Source: Dermatophagoides farinae
Lineage: Eukaryota; Arthropoda; Arachnida; Sarcoptiformes; Pyroglyphidae
Assembly (NCBI RefSeq): GCF_024713945.1
Contig: NC_134684.1
Location: 536,001 to 600,000 of the forward strand
Direction: 5' to 3'
Length of the DNA: 64,000 nt
Shown: in pieces, positions 23,341-36,910 of the stretch
How positions within the stretch are numbered: the stretch's first letter is position 1
Layout of the letters: every line of letters starts with the position of its first letter
Program-made: the position numbers and the translations under genes
Notes under the pieces: model-generated
The model's input: only the letters and a program-made list of their open reading frames with translations
The model's database searches: none
Told to the model about the DNA's origin: nothing

Positions 23341-26300
23341 TTCATTTCATTTGATTAATGCAATCAAAAAGAAAAAAAAATTCCAATGTATTGAATCCAT
23401 ATCGCAGTATAGGTTGATTAAGTAGTAATTAAAATGTGATGGGTTAATGAGAAATATTGCCCCCACCCACCCATCCTTCCGCGCGCACACACACCGACAC
23501 AAACACCAACACCAACACCAACACAGGGACACATAATCGATGTTTGTGTACCATGGAGAACCAAGCAAAAAAGAAAAACCACACACAATTTTCTGATCAA
23601 CTTTTGCCAAAAAAAAGAAGAAACTTTTTCTTTTTTATTGAATTCAAAAGTGACGATAATAAGTTTTCGTTGTGTTTTCAATCATCACTTTTATATTTTC
23701 TCTCACTTTATTTATGTCATCGTTGATGATTGGTAGTCGTTTTTTTTTGGGCTTCAAGAAGTGAACGAAAAAAAACAAACCTATAACCAACACACACACA
23801 CAAACAACATTTGTGGATCGATCATTTATATTGATCGTTCCAAAACAAAAAAAATAGAGAGACAGTTGGGCAAATCATCACAATGATAATAATTCACAAC
23901 CCAAAGAAGATTCCATTTTTTTATTATTATTATTTGCGACCAAATAAGATTTCATAGTGGTGGTGGTGGTGGTATATTTATGTTTTTTTTTCATTTTTAT
24001 TATTATTCAGTTGCATATTTTTTTTTTTTTTTTTTTTTTGTTTGTTTGTATGTGTCTTGGACACATTTGTTGTTGTTTTCTTTACGATCGATTCTTTTTC
24101 TTTGTCTTCGTCATATATTTTTTTTTCGCAAGAATTTCCCGCTACATGATAATGATGATGATGATGATGATGATTAACGCCTACGAATAAAAAACAAGAA
24201 AACCTTGTCATTAGTACACTTGATATGTCAATGGAATTCATTTTCGAATAAAAACAGAAAAAAAAATTCTCAAAAATATAAATAAGAATCGGTAAATATT
24301 ATTTTTATTTTTTTTTCTTGTTCTGAACCAACAGAATTCATTCATTCACTTTTTTTCTGGTGAAGAAACTATTCATTATGTGTGTGTGTGTGTGTTTTTT
24401 TTCTGGTGAACCAAATTGAAATACTTGGTATATCAGTGGTTCAACAACTTTTTTTTGTCGTTTTCATGGAACACACACACACACTTTACACGATTTTTTT
24501 TTATCGTTGCCAAGGTTTTTTCCATTCACTACAAACACTAGTTGTCGTTGGTTTGTTGTTGTTGTTATTGTCAATGATGATAATCAAAATATATACGGGC
24601 GAACAAAAAAAAAATTTCTGAAGAAAATAGAGAATCAAAACAACAACAACAACAACAAACAAATAAAAAACATGGCAGAATTTTATTGAATTGAAAAAAA
24701 ATTTTTTTTCCCTTTTGTCACAACACATGACGTAATCATTTACCTACAAGAAAAACAAATCAAATTCCATTCATATTCAAACAAATAGAGATAAAAAAAA
24801 TGGTGTCAAATCAGTTGGGCTGAAATTCATTCATTCATTCCTTTTTTTTCATAATTTTGGTGGTGTTTTTGTGGTTGTAATTGTCGTCGTCGTCGTTGTC
24901 AACGTCATCATCGTCATCATCCAGAATAACAAATTACAATGATGATGATGATGATGATGATGAGAACAAATAAATTAAAAACTCATCATTCATTCAATTC
25001 CTTGAAACCTTGATATACACACAACACACACGCCAAAAAAAAATTTTGTCAACGTCGATTTGACATCAGAATTAAAAAAAAACCCGGTGATAAACTAAAC
25101 GGAAATAGTGGGGTTAGATGAAAAAAAAATTCTCTCTCTATATATATATATTAAAACATACACACATGACGATGATGATGATTAAAGAATATATTCATGA
25201 AATTCGTTTGTTTGTTTGTTTTATGAAAAATGATTATGATGATGATTATTATAATAAAATGTTTTTCCTACTACTATACAGAAACAGCAAAAAAAAAAAA
25301 AATGTTTTCCATTTATTTCACATTATACGGGTACATAAACACACACACACACACACACACCTCTGAACCCAAGAATTACTACAAAAAAAAAATAAAAATA
25401 AAAAAAATTATCACAATTCTTATATCAAACACCTTTTTTTGCGAGTCTCTCAAATCAACAACCAACAACAACCGACAACCGACAACAATTCATTAATGTT
25501 TATGCAACCAGCATATCATTCATTCATTTTTTATTAATCGAAAAAAAAACATAATGAAAATGTTTATTTGTAGTGGTAGTTTGTACTGTTTGTGTGTGTG
25601 TTTGTGTGTGCATATAACAAGTGTTTCCGTTTTTTTTAAACTGGAAAAAAATGGAAAATTTTTTTCTCACTTTTTTTTTGGTGCCCTTTCACATTATATC
25701 CAATGTGGACATTTGGATGAAACATTGGATGTGATACGTGTGTGCGTGTGTGTCTGTGTATGTAGAGACAGAGCAAAAAAAACGACTCCTCGGCTGTGTG
25801 ATACATAAATTAATTTTTTTTTGTTGTTGTTCACTGAGCAGCCCCCACAATATCCCCGCAAAATATAATTTGGAACAAAAACAAGACAGTTTTTCGGTTG
25901 TTGTCGGTTGGTTGTTGTTGTTGTTGTTGCTGATGGCAATAGCAATGAATAAGAATTGAATTGAATCGAATGAATTTGTGATTAATAACCTGGGCCAACA
26001 ACAACAACGACCAAAAAAAATGGAAAAGAAAGAAAGAAAAGTTTATGGCATAATTCTCAATAATACAAGAGCAACAGCAGTTTGTAATATTTTGGAGCAT
26101 CGTCGTCGTCTAAGGTTGTTAATATTTGTATTTTTTATTTTTTTTTTTTGTTCGTGTGTGTTTGTCATCGACAAATTCATTTCTTCAAACATATATATAT
26201 AAAAAAAACACGATGATAAACATTTTTCCTTTTTATAAGCAAACATATCATATCATATATCTCATAAATTTATGACGCTGAATGGATCTAGATTTTTTTT

Positions 26301-26940
26301 TTTTAGAACAAAAGAAATTAAACGGACCAGAACATAGAGACAAAAAAAAGAATAATAAAATAAACGACGATTCGATCTCTTGTTGTGTGTAACTCAACAA
26401 AAAAAAAAAAAAAAAAAAACATACACACACACTCATAAATAACAGAATCTGTTTAAACAAAATAATCGATGAATTTTCAATCAACAACAATAATAATAAC
26501 CAAGTCAACAACACAGAGGAATCAATGATCAATAAATCATCATCAATGACAGAAATACAGGTGATCAGGTCACCAGACGTCATTATTCTATTTTTATCAA
26601 AATAGCGGACATAACAAAAAAAATTACCTACCTATTAATTAGCCACGTCTAGATAGACAGATTGATTGAAAGTTTATTTTTAGCTTCCAAAACCTACGTA
26701 CAGACATTAATAATCGAATTTTTTAGATTCAAATGATTGCCAATTGCCAATTGGTAATTTTGTCTTCACTGTTGTTGATCGTCTGGTTTTCATCATACAA
26801 CAGCGAAATCTTGTTCTCATAAAATCTAGATCAAATGAAAAGTCAAGTAAAAAAAAAAATTTTTTGACGCTGGTGGGAACCAAAAAAAAAAAAGTTATAC
26901 TTTGTAAAGAAAAATAGACGTTTGTAGGTAAACCTATAAA

Positions 26941-26965
26941 TCGTTGTCGTCGTCGTCGTCGTCGA
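26941..26965. repeat. (CGT/GTC) trinucleotide tract
   Basis: Nearly pure GTC repeat. It stands out because CpG is otherwise rare in these spacers. Confidence 0.85.
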
Positions 26966-27097
26966 GCACAATAATATTTTAACGATTATGTAATGGCCAT
27001 AAAAAAAATAAAGAATCAACAGACTAAAGTAGAAAAAAAAACGAACGAATGAATAAAAACAATAGATTATTTTCCACATAAAAAAACCGAAATGAAT

Positions 27098-27140
27098 TAC
27101 CGACCTTGTGGTCGGTATTTTTTTTTTTTTTTTTTTTTTT
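27098..27140 (+). other. 8-bp hairpin followed by a T23 run
   Basis: TACCGACC and GGTCGGTA form an 8-bp stem with a TTGT loop (27098-27117), followed immediately by 23 T. The shape resembles a factor-independent terminator, or the 3' end of a small structured RNA with a Pol III T-stop. No upstream RNA gene with A/B boxes was recognised. Confidence 0.4.
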
Positions 27141-27194
27141 GGCCAATTATTGATCGTTGCCATCATTGTTAATCGCATGGGAAAATTTTTTAAA

Positions 27195-27221
27195 CACTAC
27201 TACTACTACTACTACTACTAC
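27195..27221. repeat. (ACT) trinucleotide repeat
   Basis: Pure ACT tract of about nine units in gene-free sequence. Confidence 0.9.
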
Positions 27222-28374
27222 AGAATCGAAAATAAGAATACAATCGATCGTTATCATGAAAGCATGACTTGATGTTTTGATGAAATCATACACACACATT
27301 GCAAATCAAATCAATTGATTGATCGATCTACAATACACACACACAATCGTAAATTTTGATTGATTATCTATTTCATCGAATTGAATCGATACACGTCATC
27401 AATATTTCAAAATGTTGAATTGAATGAACAAATTATCACCACTGAAGATGATGGGTATAAAACCAGAATTCTTGGAAAAAAATAAAATTGTTTTTTTTTG
27501 TCAAAGAAAAAAAAGTTCTTGAAAAAAAACACACACACACACACTGATGATATAGAAACATTGATGATTGTTTCTTTTTTGTGTTTTTTCGATTCTTTTC
27601 GTTTCCATATAATCGAAATGATGATGATGATGATGATTATGATAACGATAATGGTTACTAGGAATCATCATCATCAACAACAACAACAACAAGACATTTA
27701 TTTTGAGAAACAAATAAAAAAAAATTTCAATTTTCAAAATCTAAGAACGTTAGTAACTTGGTTGAATCGAAAATTTTTTTTTGTTCCATTTCATTTTCTA
27801 CTACTACGGTTACATTGGGTGCATATAGCTTTGAATTTGAATTCGAATTTTTTTTGTTTTGTTTTGTTTTTTGATATTAAATCTAAACTAAAAAAAGAAA
27901 AAAGAAATCTTGATGTTTAATAAACCTTGGTTTTTTCTTCTTACTTTTTTTTCGTTGTCAAAAAAAAAGGTTATCACACACCTGGAAAAAAACCACATAT
28001 ACACACACACACACACACACAATATCACCGGCAGCCATAACAACAAGCCGCGAAAAAGAAAATTAAATTTTTGTTGTTGTTGTTGTTGTTGTTGTTGAAG
28101 CCAGAATATAGATTCTGTATAAACACCAACAAACAGCGTGATGACAGATAAATTTGAAATTGAAAATTCTTTGTCTACGCTTCATTTATTCATTCAAATT
28201 TTTTTTCGTGAAAATAGTTGACGTTTCTGCAGGTTCTGTAATTGACATTCAATTAACAATCACACACAGATAATGAACGTTTATTTACCAGAAAAATATA
28301 ATTTGCGCAAACCACACACACACACACGAAATAAAAAAAAAAATTCACATGAAAACCATTGATGAAAAAGGGAA

Positions 28375-28408
28375 TATAAAATACAGAATTCAAGTAATTC
28401 AATCAGTC
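28375..28408 (+). promoter_or_regulatory. TATA box plus TCAGTC initiator, orphan promoter candidate
   Basis: TATAAA at 28375-28380 is followed by TCAGTC at 28403-28408. With +1 at the A of the initiator (28405), the TATA box starts at -30. This is the exact spacing of an arthropod focused core promoter. The initiator is followed by two further CAGTCA units. No protein-coding start is recognised downstream, so the transcript could be a 5' untranslated exon of a distant plus-strand gene or a non-coding RNA. Confidence 0.5.
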
Positions 28409-30282
28409 ACAGTCACAGTCAGTTTGTGGTCAAAATTTTTTTTGTTCAATTTCAATCATCACATAATTATGAATGTTTGAACAAAGTTTTTCAACAGGAA
28501 AATTTTGAAATTTTTTTCTTTTTTTGTTTTGTTGAAATAAAAATTGATAGATTGTGTTCAAATGAAATCAGTGATGATTTTTTTTTTCATTTTGAAAAAA
28601 ACACAGAAAGTGAAGAAATTCGCGCACATCAAAAAATCAAAAAAAAAAAAAAAACGAGAAAACCGGGCAAGCCATCTTGATGCGATGGTGCCCAATAGAT
28701 GAATAATGTCGCCGTTGTTGTTCATGATGCGGCACAAACACACAAACACAAACACGCACCAATTTGAGCCAAAAACAAATATTTGAAAAAAAACCCGATT
28801 CTTGAATGTATGTGTGTGTGTGTGTGTGTGGGGCGGATTGAATCTATATATTTATATTTCGAAGAGTGAAAAGGACGAAAATTTTGTTTTGTTTTGTTTT
28901 GGATCTAGAGAATGCGCACAAACTGAACATGATTTCAAAATAATGATCAGATATTTGTTGGTAGAAAAAAAAGAATCTCAAAACATTACCAGTAGGTAGA
29001 TAGATTGGATTGATTTTGAGTTTTTGACATTTTATTGTTTTGTTGTTATTATACACATGGATGGGAACAAAAAAAAAGTTTTTCATATTTATTCAACGAA
29101 CAAATGAATTTGAAATGTATTGAAATCCAAATTTGTGCATGTCCATCATAATCATAATAATAATGATGATCGAGAAAGAGAGACTGAATCGAACTCAAAA
29201 TTTGTTTTTTTATTCAAAGTTTGTTGTTGTTTTTTGTATTGGAAAGCAAAAAAAAAAAATTGTCCACCGGACATTGAAAAATCGAATAATCAAAACAACA
29301 ATCAATTTTCAATGAAAAAATTGCCCAAATATTCTACATTGCTAATTTGATTCAATCAGATTCTTTTTTTTCTCTTTGCTTGATTCATTCATTTATTTGT
29401 ATCAATGATGAGCTACAGAAAATGGTGTCCAATAAATGAAATGAAAAAAAGAAAATTCCACATTGTAAATGTCAAACAGCAAAAAAAAAAAATAATATTC
29501 ATTGATCCAAATTAATTGATTTTTTTTTCTCTGCTCAGTGATGAAACTTGTGATAATTAATTTTTTTTTTTCATCATCGCCATCATCATTCGACATTTTT
29601 CAACCTCGACAGCAGTAGTAGTAGTTGTTGGTGGGATAATTTGTCTTTCGATAAAAAAAAAGAATTTCAGTCACACACACACACACACACTGAAACATAA
29701 CAAGAAACGAAAAGCCCATATTTCATTTCATTTTTTTTTCAATCAAATAAACTCTTGACTTTTGTTGCTGCCGCCGTTGCCGATGAATGAATGGATGAAA
29801 AAAAAATCTGATTGTTGTTTGAATGAATGAATTTTGTGATTTAAAAATTCGGCAAACACACACACACACACACACAGAGAGAGAAACGAGAGTGGAAAAC
29901 ATTTTGTTTTCCCGTTAAATAAATTGAGAAAAAAAAATTTTGAAAATTATATATCGACCAAAGTGTTCAATAGCGAAATTTTTTTTCAAAATTTTCAATG
30001 AAAAAAAAATCAATCAATTTTGATTGTACACAAAAAAACAGAATGTGAAAAAGTACATTTCAGGATGAAATGTGAGATTCTTTTTCATCATCATCAGGAT
30101 GACCACTACCATCACTAGCATCTACAGTTAATTTTATGTAATTGAATATGACAACCACCACCACCACCACAACAACAACAACAACAGCAATCAATCAATC
30201 AATCAATCAATCTAATTAATGATTATTATTTAATCATAAAAATCTTTTTTTTATCTTTGATATTTGATTTTTCTTCTTCTTT

Positions 30283-30352
30283 CTTTCAATGGTGGCTAAT
30301 CGATCACAATATTTGATATATCGATAAATGATCGATTAGCCACCATTGAAAG
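30283..30352. ncRNA. Perfect 24-bp hairpin, microRNA-like precursor candidate
   Basis: Arms 30283-30306 and 30329-30352 are perfect reverse complements of mixed composition, containing CAATGGTGGCTAATCGATCA on the left and its complement on the right. The loop is 22 bases. Weak pairing continues a few bases outward into pyrimidine/purine-rich flanks. Size and loop fit an animal pre-miRNA (about 70 nt). The arms do not match any conserved arthropod microRNA I know. The near-perfect stem would also fit a small hairpin siRNA source or the ends of a tiny inverted-repeat element. Either strand could be transcribed. Confidence 0.45.
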
Positions 30353-31735
30353 AGAAAAAGACAATCGAAACATTTTTTTCTTTTGGTCCATTCATCATCA
30401 AATGAATGAAGAATAAATGAATTGATGATAAATATTGGTGAGAAAAGAAAAAATAAATAATAATCTAGCCAGTTAATCTATCATCACCAATTGAATTGTC
30501 AACTTTTTTTTTTGTTTTCAATTGTGAAGTAAAATATGGATTTTTGTCAACCAACAAAACAAAACAACGACTGCAACGATATGAGATTAACTAACGATGT
30601 GTGATGTGGTCACGTTTCAATTCAATTCATTGCTGGGTATAGAATTTTTTTTTTCGTTGATGAAACGTATGTGAGTGGGCAATTCGGTTTTTTTTTGCAA
30701 GTAAGAAAAAAGACTCACTGATCTGTGTGGTCCAAACACAATAAATTTGAATTGGTGTCTATTAGCAAAAGTGGAAAAGTTTATCAATGTCCATTTCGGT
30801 CGTCTATATCATTTATACATAGAATAAATAAATATATGTTTACAGTAGTCATTATGATGAAACACAAAAAGTTCCGGTGAAACGAAAATAAACAAAAAAA
30901 AAATAGTTGAATAACCAATTATACACACACACACTGAGACACAAACAAAAACAATAATACAGAATATTCAATGAAACAAGAAGCATCCATTTCTCCAAAT
31001 GATTTTAGATTTTTATTTAATAGAAACAAATGAATGGATAAAAGAATCGAAAAGTTTTGTTTTTTTTTCGTTGGCGGTGGTGGATGATGATGATTCCAAA
31101 TACAAACTATCAACATTTTTGGCCATGAATGTTGTTGTTGTTGTTGATAAAAGAATTCTCCAAAATTTATCTAGTGGTCCACCACTGACACCACCACCAA
31201 AAACAAAGCAAAAGTCAATTTCAATTCATTTATTTATCATCATCATCATCTTCTCATCTCATCTTTATTCGAGCATATCATCATCATCGTTATTATTGAA
31301 GTGGATAAAATGTTTGGATATTTTCGGGTAATTCTCGGGTGCATTAAAACAAAAATGTGGACCAGAAAAAGAAAAAGAATTTCAATTAACATCTAACACA
31401 CACACACACACAGAGAGAGATAGAGAATATTCTCGATATGTACATAGAGAGAGAAAGAGAGAGAAAATGCTGTAGAATTAAATTTGATTACATCACAAAT
31501 TTTCACCAAGTTTCCAAAGTCAAAAATTCTAGGCAACAACAATTATTCGTAATGATTATTATTAATATGAATAATTGATAATCATTTACTTGGTCGTTGT
31601 AATTATAATAATGATGATGATGATGATGATTTTTACTTACTTTCATTTTTTTTAATTTTTATTTTTATTTTGTGTTTCAATGTTTCACTTTGGATCAATT
31701 TATATAATGATAACGTGAAAACGTTATTGACAACA

Positions 31736-31778
31736 ACGAATGAATGAATGAATGAATGAATGATGATGATGATGATGA
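31736..31778. repeat. (GAAT)n followed by (GAT)n
   Basis: Compound tetranucleotide/trinucleotide microsatellite in the gene-free block. Confidence 0.85.
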
Positions 31779-34676
31779 CGATTAGGCGTCTATTTTTAGA
31801 TTATTTCCATTATAGGTATAGAAACAAAAAAAAAGATTTTCACCACCTTTTTGGTGCATTGGATGATGATGTTTAGTTTGATTTTGGTTTTGTTTTTTTT
31901 CGGTGTTAAAGTAAAAAACGATTCGATTGGGATCAAAATAAAAAAAAACGGTTTTCATTTTGGTTTGATGTTCGTGTTTAGCGTACATATTATCATTCGT
32001 TTGATGGGTAAATCCCAAGTTGAATGTTAAAAAAAAGTTTCATTCTGGTTCTCAAAAGAATCAGAAATGAATAAATTTTTGATGATTAGCTAATCTGACC
32101 ACCACTTAGAGAAAATGATTCACAAATTACACTAAAACACGTATCACTAGTAAGATTTTCATCGTCATCTGAAAAAAACTCTGATTCTGTGTATTAATTA
32201 AAAACAACAAGGCCAGCGGTGGCTGACAAACAAAACCCATCACCACCAGCACCACCACCACCAACACAAGATGCAAAGGGATTAAAATCACAAGCAAACA
32301 AACAAAAAAATCAGCTACTGAAAGACTAAAAGACTGTCATTTGTCGTCTAATTTGAAACTTTTTTTTGTTCATCTGAAAAATCCTATTACCAATGGAATA
32401 ATATCATCCACATTGTTTTCCATGAATTTTAATCAATAAGAAAATTTGACTTTTACAAACACTTACACAAATGGCAAAACAAAATGGAAACATATTCGCT
32501 ATTTATTTATTTAGTTTTTTTTTCGTGCGCAATGTCTATAAATAAAAGTTTTTCAATGTTAATTAAAAAGTTCATTATTTAAATTCATCATCATCATCAC
32601 CATTCTGTGAATCATATGATATCAGGTTTTTTCTTTACATTTCATTTCCAATGATTTCATTTTCAATGAAAAAAAAATAAACTTATTGTTACAATAATCG
32701 AAATCTATTTCGATTCGAAAAATTTATTCTACAGAATCAGAAATTCTGTTCTATTGTAATAATTGTCATCATCATCATTATTGTTGACATTAAAAAAAAA
32801 CGTACGACTTTAATTATCTGTCCATTTTGTTCTCTTTTTCTCGAATTATATTGACCATCAACACACACACACACACACACACAAAAAATTCTTCAGGAAT
32901 TGCGTGTTCATTTCGATTTGTTCACACACAGACAAAAAAAATTCTCATTTATAAAACGAATCAAATAGTTTGACGTTAATCAGCCATAGCAAATAAAAAA
33001 AAACACACAAAGAACAAAATGTTAAAAAAAATGTGGGAAATTAAACTACAAACAAAATTTCAAGGAAAAAAAATTCATTGAAAATCAAGTGAAGAACAAA
33101 AAAAAATTTGAATGGCCACGAAAGATAAAAAACGAAACCAAATCATCATCATCATCATCAACAGTAGTTGTCGTCGGATAATTTGTTTTGTTTTAGTTGG
33201 TCAAGTTGGACCGGTTATTTTTTTGTTTTCTCTCGGTAGTTGGTTGTCGGTTCCTATTTTAGTGATTTTGTCAACAATGTAGTAATGACGTTTGTTTGTT
33301 AGTGTTTTCGATAATATAATTTATATGAATGGAATGAAAATGAAAGATTTGACATACTAATGGCTCTTTTGTTTTTTACCGGGCTACTACTACTGCATCA
33401 TTCAATTCAGTCAAATTGAGTTTATCTTCACTACAGAAATGAATTCTGAAAGGCGAGAGAGAGAGAGAGAAATTGGTTTGCTCAATTTTTGTTTTTTTTT
33501 TTGTCAATTCCCAGGCAAAAAAAGTCACCAGAAAGAAAAAAAAACAATTTTCTATTATCTTATCGAGAGAGCGAGAGAGAAAATGATGATTATCAGTATT
33601 GTTTTTAATGACGGTGGATATAAAATAATCATAATCATCATAATAATCATTTTCCTAGAAATATCTCGATTTCGGGTTTTCATAATCATCCAACAACAAC
33701 AACAACAGCTATCCAAGTGGACGTGCACACCAACTTTGAACACCTAATTGATTATTTATCCCCATAAGAGATTTGATGATGATTTGGTTCCATTTTTTTT
33801 TCTATTCGGGTGAAAAAAAATCCCAAAAGAAATGCTTTTTCAGAATTTTTCTACCACTACTACTAATTCAATGGCGATGACTTTCGAAACAAAAAAAATC
33901 GGATTCATTATTTGCAAATAAAATGTCATCATCATCATCATCATCATCATCACAGATTCTGGATTATTGAATTCTTTTCAATTCTCTTGTGTGTGTGACA
34001 ATTTAATCATTGACATGATGAAATGACATATATGGTGATGAAATAATGTCAGAAAAAAAAGAAAAAGAAAATTGATCTCTGCAAATTATACATATGTGAT
34101 GATGAACCTGATATTTATCAATCAAATTTCTTTTCGAATGGGCGTTTATGTGTGTGTCTGTGTATGTTTAAAAATGAAAAAGAAATTTCAATTCAATAAA
34201 CAGCAGCTGCCTGATTTTGTGATGATTATCATGCATTAAAGAAAAAATGACAAATGTCAATTTAAAAAAATTGAGAAATTTGCAACTAGAAACCCTAATC
34301 ACACACACACACACACAAACACAAACTCATATTACAACGTTTTTTTCGTCTATTTATTTATCATTAATTTATTCATTCATTCAATGACACATTTCACTCA
34401 GTCATCACTGCTATTATGTAACATATTGATTATATTCAATTTCTTTTCAATGGATCCAATGTTAATTATATATGTGTGATGATGATGATGATTTCACACA
34501 AACAACGAAGAAGAAAAAAAATGAATAAATTACATGTAGACAACATCAATGAATCATTAATGAGTGATTTTTTATTTCACCGTTAATGAAATCACCTGGT
34601 CGTTCAATATAATATAGCAGCAGCACATTTGATTTTTTTTTTTATTCAAAATGTGTTCATTCATTGCAAATACCTA

Positions 34677-34704
34677 TTTTTTTTTTTTTTTTTTTTTTTT
34701 TTTT
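34677..34704. repeat. T28 homopolymer
   Basis: Longest pure T-run in the central gene-free block. Confidence 0.9.
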
Positions 34705-35583
34705 GGAAATTTTCATTTGAATATCATCACCAGATAGATTCTGTATATATATACAATTTTTGTCGTCTCATGTATGTCACATTTTATGGAAATTTTTTTT
34801 TCTTTTGTTCAAACAAGAATCTATTACATAGTGGAATCTATTTCACGTTCACTGTGTGTCGGATGACAAAAGAAAAAGAATTTCTTTTGACTGTGTGTGT
34901 GTGTGATGATTACATGGAATGAATGATAATCACATTTCAAAATACACATAGACACACACACACATGAGAAATCTTTAAATCAAAAAAAAGCAGCACCAAA
35001 AAAAAACTTTGAATTTTGATTTTTTTTTCTTCTACATTTATTCAAGAATCATTTTCATTTTCATTTTTGTTTTTATTCCATCATTCAGCCATGATTTAGT
35101 CGATTTGATTTAGTTGATTTACGTTCGGTTCAGGAAAAAATCAACCTGAAAGAGTATAAGTACGTTCTGTCTGTCTGTTTGATGATATTAATTTTTTCTT
35201 GGTACAACAAATTTTTTTTTTGATTTTCTGGCTCTTTCATATATAGCTAGTTAACCAGTTTTTTTTTTGCTTTGAGATAAGTAAACACGAATGCATTTCC
35301 CTGTCTTTCTGGGTGTTCTTTATCATCATTGTTTGTCATCATTTTGGAAAGTGAATAAAAAAAGAGAGAGTAAGAAACTATTCTAGCAGAATTAATATTT
35401 TCTATATCTATTACAAAAGTTTTTGGTTTTTATTTCAGACGTATGTGCATAATATCTCCTTCTGTACACACACACACACATAGATAGATACACGCACATT
35501 TGTATTCAATGTTTGAAGCGCCGGGTGAATCGAATGAACAAAAAAAAACGATGATGATGATGATGATGATGACGACAATTGAC

Positions 35584-35613
35584 TGAATTGAATTGAATTG
35601 AATTGAATTGAAT
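35584..35613. repeat. (GAATT)6 pentanucleotide repeat
   Basis: Six near-perfect tandem units of a pentanucleotide, preceded by an ATG repeat at 35551-35571. Confidence 0.88.
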
Positions 35614-36141
35614 AAATGAATGAGAACCATAAGAAAATATATATAAGAAGAAGAAAAAGTAAAAGAAAAAAAAATTTCAACAGAACGGAAACGTACTGAA
35701 AAAAGAAAAAAAAATTTGAACTGAAAACATTAAAGTTCATCCAATGTTTTTCTGCTGCTGCTGTTATTGTTGTTGTTGTTGTTGTTGTCGATGTTTACTA
35801 TTAACATCTGGTCCCTGATGGCACCAAATGCATTTAGTGGTTCCTTTTATTTTTTATTTTTTTTTTATTTTCAAAGAATCATCATCCGGTTTTATTCTAC
35901 ACATGAATCCATGTCTTATTTTCCACTATTCAAATTCAAAGAAGAAAAAAAAACATTTTCATTCAAAGATAGTAAAAAAAAAACTTAGCTAAACACCGAA
36001 AGCAAAACGAAACTAATCGAAAGACCGGAAAAAAATTGTCGTTGTTTTGTGCCAACAAGCAGAGTAGTATTATAGTGAATATATAAGTGATGATAGAAGC
36101 CATAATGTCCATCTTGTGGTCAGTTTGTTTCGTCTTCACTT

Positions 36142-36145
<4 letters not shown>

Positions 36146-36179
<34 letters not shown>
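36146..36179. repeat. (TC)17 microsatellite
   Basis: Pure CT dinucleotide tract about 730 bases upstream of the leucine-rich-repeat gene. Similar polypurine/polypyrimidine tracts act as GAGA-type promoter elements in arthropods; that role is conjecture here. Confidence 0.9.
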
Positions 36180-36183
<4 letters not shown>

Positions 36184-36910
36184 CAGGCAAATGATTCAAT
36201 TTCAACTTTTTTTTTCTCTCGATTGCATTCTATGGTTGATTGATTGATTAAAATCATTGAAACAATGAATAAATGAATAAAAAAAATGATCAACGATCAA
36301 TTGGCTTGTGCATTGAATCGATCAGTGGCAAATAAAATGATTTTTTTTTCACCTTCACTTAACAAAGAGGAAAATGGGTTTCGAAATTTAAATGTCAAAA
36401 ATCAATCAAACGTCAAATCGATAATTTTCAATGTGTGTGTGATGATGATTAAAAATAGAAAAAAAAATTCAATCACACTAACGTAGTACCATCTATCGAA
36501 AACTTTTGAAAATAAAATTATTCATACCTTTTGTATTTGTGGTATACATTTTCTTCGTATTGATCAGTGTTTGACAATTTCATGTAGAAATTGAAATAAA
36601 ACAAAAAAAAAAAATTTCTCTTGAATTGTTGTAGATGTGAACGCCTAATGAATTTCCATTTCGAATGAAATAATCAACGCGTCGACGTTTTGTTCTGTAT
36701 TGAACCATAAACAAGAACCGATGCCAAAAACATATATAAACAAAACAAAAAAGTGAGAAAAAAAAGTTAAATTTAGATCACGAATCATCGAAATAAGAAT
36801 CGTTTGGCTGCAATCATTTTTTTACATTGTTTTGTGGCTTTGGTGGAGACGTCTTCAACACACACACAAACACAAAACTTTTTGTTGTTGACGAATAAAA
36901 CACAAACAAA

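Larger units (their letters stand above)
23341..36910. other. 13.5 kb block without recognisable coding sequence
   Basis: It lies between the start codons of two divergent genes. The DNA is dominated by CA/TG, ATG, GTT and homopolymer tracts, and every reading frame above about 60 codons is biased by these repeats and lacks family motifs. Supported contents are listed separately: a strong hairpin, a hairpin plus T-run, a TATA/initiator pair and several microsatellites. It may hold 5' untranslated exons, long introns, enhancers or non-coding RNA genes. Confidence 0.5.

Noticed and set aside
23457-23726. Regularly spaced ACACCA units as a CRISPR-like array
   Set aside because: They are simple tandem repeats without unique spacers, in an animal genome.
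32690-32765. Imperfect inverted repeat around ATTGTTACAATAAT / CTATTGTAATAATTG with an inner CAGAAT/ATTCTG stem
   Set aside because: Arms are AT-only with many mismatches; expected by chance in this composition.
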